64,000 bases of DNA, from assembly GCA_003525075.1 (NCBI GenBank), contig DQFO01000020.1, positions 90,728 through 154,727 on the forward strand, given 5' to 3'. Position 1 is the first letter of the stretch. Every line of letters starts with the position of its first letter. The translations under genes were made by a program, and so were the position numbers. This DNA is from Clostridiales bacterium (GTDB lineage: Bacteria; Bacillota; Clostridia; TANB77; CAG-508). The notes beneath the pieces are model-generated. The model was not told where the DNA came from, did no database searches, and worked only from the letters and a program-made list of their open reading frames with translations. Positions 61,094 through 64,000 of this stretch are shown one piece after another.

Positions 61094-63010
61094 TTATATA
61101 TCAATAATTTTAAAAACATTTAATGAATCCATATCAGCAACTCTAACTTGTGAATATGATAAAGTATAATAATTTCCGTTAACAAATACAATTCTTCTAA
61201 CTTCCTCTTCATAATTATTGCTTATAGTTCCAATCTCACCTTGTAATGAAAAACCATTTTCTAAGTCAATTTTATAAATAACTGCTCTCGAATTAGTTTT
61301 TAAACCAGATGATGAATTTATTGGAAATGCCATAATTCCTTTTTCTTTTGAAAATATTGCTGATTTATGGTTATATAATAATTCTGAATATGTGTATTTA
61401 CTATCTCCAACAGCTATTTGAAATACTACTTGTGGATTTGTAAAATCTGAAACATCAAACATTACTAATTTAAGTCCATTATTTGTTACTCTGGTTCCAT
61501 TTTCTTTTGTATCATATCCAAATCCTATTATATGTTTTTCATCATATGGATGTAAATATACGCTATATCCAGGAAGTTGTACTTCTCCTAAAATTTGTGG
61601 ATTTGTTGCATCTGATAAATCAATTACCCAGAATGGATCTGTTTGTTTAAATGTTACCACATATGCTTTACTTCCCATATATCTTACTGAATATATTTTT
61701 TCTCCTTCTGCTAATCCTTCAATTTTTCCTATTTCTTCTAACTTGTCATTTAACACATATAAATTATTACTTGTATTTTGATTTGACCATATTTCTCCTA
61801 TAGTTGTTGCAATTCTAAAATTATCACCATTCTCATCCATTGAAAATTGGTTATTTACTCTTCCTTCAACTTCACCTTTAGCTTTATATATAATTTTTCC
61901 ATTATTTAATTCAAATTTCATTAATTTTGTTTTAGTAGAAATAACATTATAATTCTCATCATATTCAACTTTATTTGTTGCAATATACATATTTTTTTCA
62001 GATGAATATAAATATGTTCCAGCTCCTAAAAATGTTTGAATATCTGCTTCATTATCTCCATTAATGTTAATACCTACTAATATTAAATAATTTGCATCTT
62101 CTGTTTCATCTAAATTATAAATTTTGTCATAACTAATACATTTTTCTTCATTAGATATTGCTGTATCAGTATATTTAGGCATATAATCATTTTCATTTAA
62201 TTCTTCTATACTTTTACAACTAATATCATATCCATATATGTTTTCACTTACAGCAAAATATATATTTTCATCTATCATTCTTGACATTGATGTTATATAA
62301 CTTCCTTCTAGCATAACATTTCTTATTTCTTTTGGATTACTTCTATCTGTAATATCATATATTATAATTCCTGTTTTTGACTTTGGTGCTTCACTAATAT
62401 CTTGCATTTCTGTACTCATTTTTAAATTTTCATTATATGCTATATTTCCTATTAAAGCTAATTTATTATTTTGTACATATATTTCTATAGGATAAAAATT
62501 TTCTTCCTTAAAATTTATTTCTGCTATTTTTCCTGATGTTTCTGCATTCTCAGCATTTATTATTATAAGTCTTTGCTTACTTAAATAATAAATATATTTA
62601 TCATCTGTTTTTACAATATCTCCTTCATCAACATTTTCAACTTGGATATTTGTATTTGATCTAGTTTCTAACATGTCTGATTTAGCTACATCTGTTATAC
62701 TCTCTTGTAAATTAAATGAATATTTAGTTTCTCCATTTGTAGAATTTTTACTTTTTATAATATTATAAAAATTCTCAAAATTTCCAACAGTTTCTAAATC
62801 AATTTTAGCAACATCTTCTTTTTTCATTTCTTGCAATACTTTAGGAGTTTTCTTCTGTGAAAATACTACTACTGATGATAATGCAACAACAAAAACTGCT
62901 GCTATATTTATTATTCTCTTCATTACTTTTTGTCTTTTTATTTTTTCTTCTTTTTGATATTCATCATATTTTTTATAAATTTCATCTATAAATTGCTTAT
63001 CAGTTTTCAT
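61094..63010 (-). CDS. Membrane-anchored beta-propeller protein
   Basis: A 638-residue protein of the secreted beta-propeller domain family (Beta_propel). A short cytoplasmic part (1-28, EKIKRQKVMKR) and a single TM helix (IINIAAVFVVALSSVVVF, about 29-46) lead to a large extracellular domain with repeats such as VDEGDIVKTDDKYIYYLSKQ, RSNTNIQVENVDEGD, PFWVIDLSDATNPQILG and GFGYDTKENG. The gene overlaps the ECF sigma gene upstream by 11 bp. Its cytoplasmic tail suggests an anti-sigma function, while the propeller may sense a ligand. Confidence 0.8.
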   Translation of the reverse strand: MKTDKQFIDEIYKKYDEYQKEEKIKRQKVMKRIINIAAVFVVALSSVVVFSQKKTPKVLQEMKKEDVAKIDLETVGNFENFYNIIKSKNSTNGETKYSFNLQESITDVAKSDMLETRSNTNIQVENVDEGDIVKTDDKYIYYLSKQRLIIINAENAETSGKIAEINFKEENFYPIEIYVQNNKLALIGNIAYNENLKMSTEMQDISEAPKSKTGIIIYDITDRSNPKEIRNVMLEGSYITSMSRMIDENIYFAVSENIYGYDISCKSIEELNENDYMPKYTDTAISNEEKCISYDKIYNLDETEDANYLILVGININGDNEADIQTFLGAGTYLYSSEKNMYIATNKVEYDENYNVISTKTKLMKFELNNGKIIYKAKGEVEGRVNNQFSMDENGDNFRIATTIGEIWSNQNTSNNLYVLNDKLEEIGKIEGLAEGEKIYSVRYMGSKAYVVTFKQTDPFWVIDLSDATNPQILGEVQLPGYSVYLHPYDEKHIIGFGYDTKENGTRVTNNGLKLVMFDVSDFTNPQVVFQIAVGDSKYTYSELLYNHKSAIFSKEKGIMAFPINSSSGLKTNSRAVIYKIDLENGFSLQGEIGTISNNYEEEVRRIVFVNGNYYTLSYSQVRVADMDSLNVFKIIDI

Positions 63011-63557
63011 ATTTATATCCCTCCTCTAATACTATTTTTTCCAATGCTCTTCTTGCTCTATATATCAATATTTTTACATTTGATGTTGTTTTATTTAATA
63101 CATGTCCTATTTCTTTATAGCTTAATTCTTCTATATCTGCTAAATATATTACATTTTGATATTCTAATTTTAGTTTTTGAATTGCATTTTTTAAATTTTC
63201 TGCTCTTTCATTTTTAAATACTTTTTCCTCTAGTTCTTCAACATCTTTAATATTCTCATATTCTTTCTCGTCTATTGCTACAATTCTTTTTTCTCTTTTT
63301 ATATAATTTAACGCTTTTGATTTTGCTATTGTATAAAGATATGTTTTTAAAGAATATTCAAATCTGTAATTTTTCTTATGAATTAATACATATAAAAATA
63401 CATCTTGTGCTAAATCTTCTGCTATATCTATGCTTTTGGTATATCTTTGTATAAAATATATAATTGAATTTTTATGTCTTTTTACTATTTCTTCAAAACT
63501 TTCATTATTTCCTAATAGAAACTCTTTGTATAGTTCTTTGTCTGTCTTCTCTTGCAT
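63000..63557 (-). CDS. ECF-type RNA polymerase sigma factor
   Basis: A 185-residue ECF sigma factor. Region 2 has EDLAQDVFLYVLIHKKNY with YLYTIAKSKALNYIKRE. Region 4 has ADIEELSYKEIGHVLNKTTS followed by the HTH NVKILIYRARRALEK. AGGAGG precedes the ATG. Its 3' end overlaps the membrane beta-propeller gene by 11 bp, which indicates translational coupling of sigma with a membrane regulator. The regulon is unknown. Confidence 0.9.
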   Translation of the reverse strand: MQEKTDKELYKEFLLGNNESFEEIVKRHKNSIIYFIQRYTKSIDIAEDLAQDVFLYVLIHKKNYRFEYSLKTYLYTIAKSKALNYIKREKRIVAIDEKEYENIKDVEELEEKVFKNERAENLKNAIQKLKLEYQNVIYLADIEELSYKEIGHVLNKTTSNVKILIYRARRALEKIVLEEGYKYEN

Positions 63558-63620
63558 CTTGAATCCTCCTTTTTCTATCTCTTATACAATCTTATCAGAA
63601 AAAAGTTACATCTACAAGAA

Positions 63621-63650
63621 AAAAGACCATTTCAATTTGAAATAGTCTTT
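63621..63650. terminator. Terminator after rsgA
   Basis: AAAGAC/GTCTTT and ATTTCAA/TTGAAAT arms form a near-perfect stem with flanking A/T runs; it overlaps the rsgA stop codon. Confidence 0.75.
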
Positions 63651-64000
63651 ATTTCCATTTATATTTCTCTTTATCTTTTAATTCATTATATATCTCACAA
63701 AATCTTTCATATCTACCTTGAGATATTTTTCCATCTTGTACAGCTTGTTTCACTCCACATTTTTCTTCTTTTATATGTGTACAACCAACGAATTCGCAAT
63801 TTCCTAATTCTTTCTCAATTTCTATAAAATATTTATCTAATTCTGAACTTTCTATTTCATTTATTTCAAAACTTGAAAATCCTGGTGTATCTGCAATATA
63901 TGTATTTTCTTCAATTTCATATAATTTAGTGTCTGTTGTTGTATTTTTACCTTTTTTGTTTTTCTTGCTTACTTCTCCTTCTTGAGTTTTATCTGTATCA
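63649..64000 (-). CDS. rsgA: Ribosome biogenesis GTPase RsgA, C-terminal part
   Basis: The minus-strand frame runs from the right edge to TAA at 63649-63651, giving about 117 residues without a start. It includes the Walker B/G3-like IADTPGFSSFE and the C-terminal zinc finger CEFVGCTHIKEEKCGVKQAV with DGKISQGRYERF, diagnostic of RsgA (YjeQ/YloQ). RsgA is a circularly permuted GTPase that helps mature the 30S subunit. The N-terminal OB fold and most of the G domain are outside the window. Confidence 0.9.
   Translation of the reverse strand, partial: DTDKTQEGEVSKKNKKGKNTTTDTKLYEIEENTYIADTPGFSSFEINEIESSELDKYFIEIEKELGNCEFVGCTHIKEEKCGVKQAVQDGKISQGRYERFCEIYNELKDKEKYKWK

Overview
The window is low-GC, A/T-rich DNA with strong AGGAGG ribosome-binding sites and consensus TTGACA-17-TATAAT promoters. 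This fits a Firmicute of class Clostridia. A two-module NRPS with a terminal reductase, a Spo0A-like regulator and TnpV/DUF6076-type mobile genes fit an intestinal clostridium, though the species cannot be named from sequence alone. It divides into an accessory island (about 1-38,905) and a chromosomal backbone (about 38,907-64,000).

Island. Two related integrative elements lie in tandem. Each ends at its right in a tyrosine integrase (16,924-18,117 and 35,034-36,227) followed by an identical 51-bp att sequence (18,389-18,439 and 36,432-36,482). The att is the 3' half of a tRNA-Met(CAT) gene on the minus strand, and each copy has its own intrinsic terminator. Both elements carry a DnaC-like ATPase, a phage-type replisome organiser, an excisionase-like HTH protein, a divergent DUF6076 zinc-finger protein, a cargo slot, then the integrase. 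The promoters of both share clustered GTTAAC palindromes. Element 1 (left end outside the window) carries an Avs-like nuclease-STAND protein, an RloA/RloB (AbiL-like) pair, an SF1 helicase-nuclease with a metallophosphoesterase, a four-gene protease-membrane protein-MazG-DUF2075 operon, and a SIR2 protein in the slot. Element 2 carries TnpV, DUF3644, a probable modification-dependent endonuclease, a GHKL ATPase operon, a Sau3AI-like (GATC) restriction-modification pair, and in the slot an MBL-fold/150-aa/four-TM operon with a leader peptide, an attenuator and an antisense-oriented small RNA, plus a stand-alone AAA ATPase. A graveyard of remnants (36,483-38,905) includes pieces homologous to intact genes near 8.3-10.5 kb and 19.1-19.4 kb, so the site has been occupied more than once.

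Decay or recoding. Three otherwise intact island genes (replisome organiser 1, DUF3644, integrase 2) are each interrupted by one in-frame TAG. The GATC methyltransferase and the neighbouring endonuclease each have a one-base frameshift, and DnaC of element 1 has a damaged Walker A motif.

Backbone. In order: YfcE-type phosphodiesterase, Nudix hydrolase, Maf, an MgtA-type P-ATPase, Tex, an operon of NRPS (C-A-T-C-A-T-R) with histidine kinase and HD-GYP response regulator, a secreted SH3-repeat protein flanked by 18-bp inverted repeats, a membrane-anchored M1-like peptidase, a Spo0A-like response regulator, tRNA-Arg(ACG), a hypothetical protein, an ECF sigma factor with its beta-propeller membrane protein, and the 3' part of rsgA. 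The NRPS operon probably makes an N-acyl dipeptide aldehyde or the derived pyrazinone, with its own two-component system.
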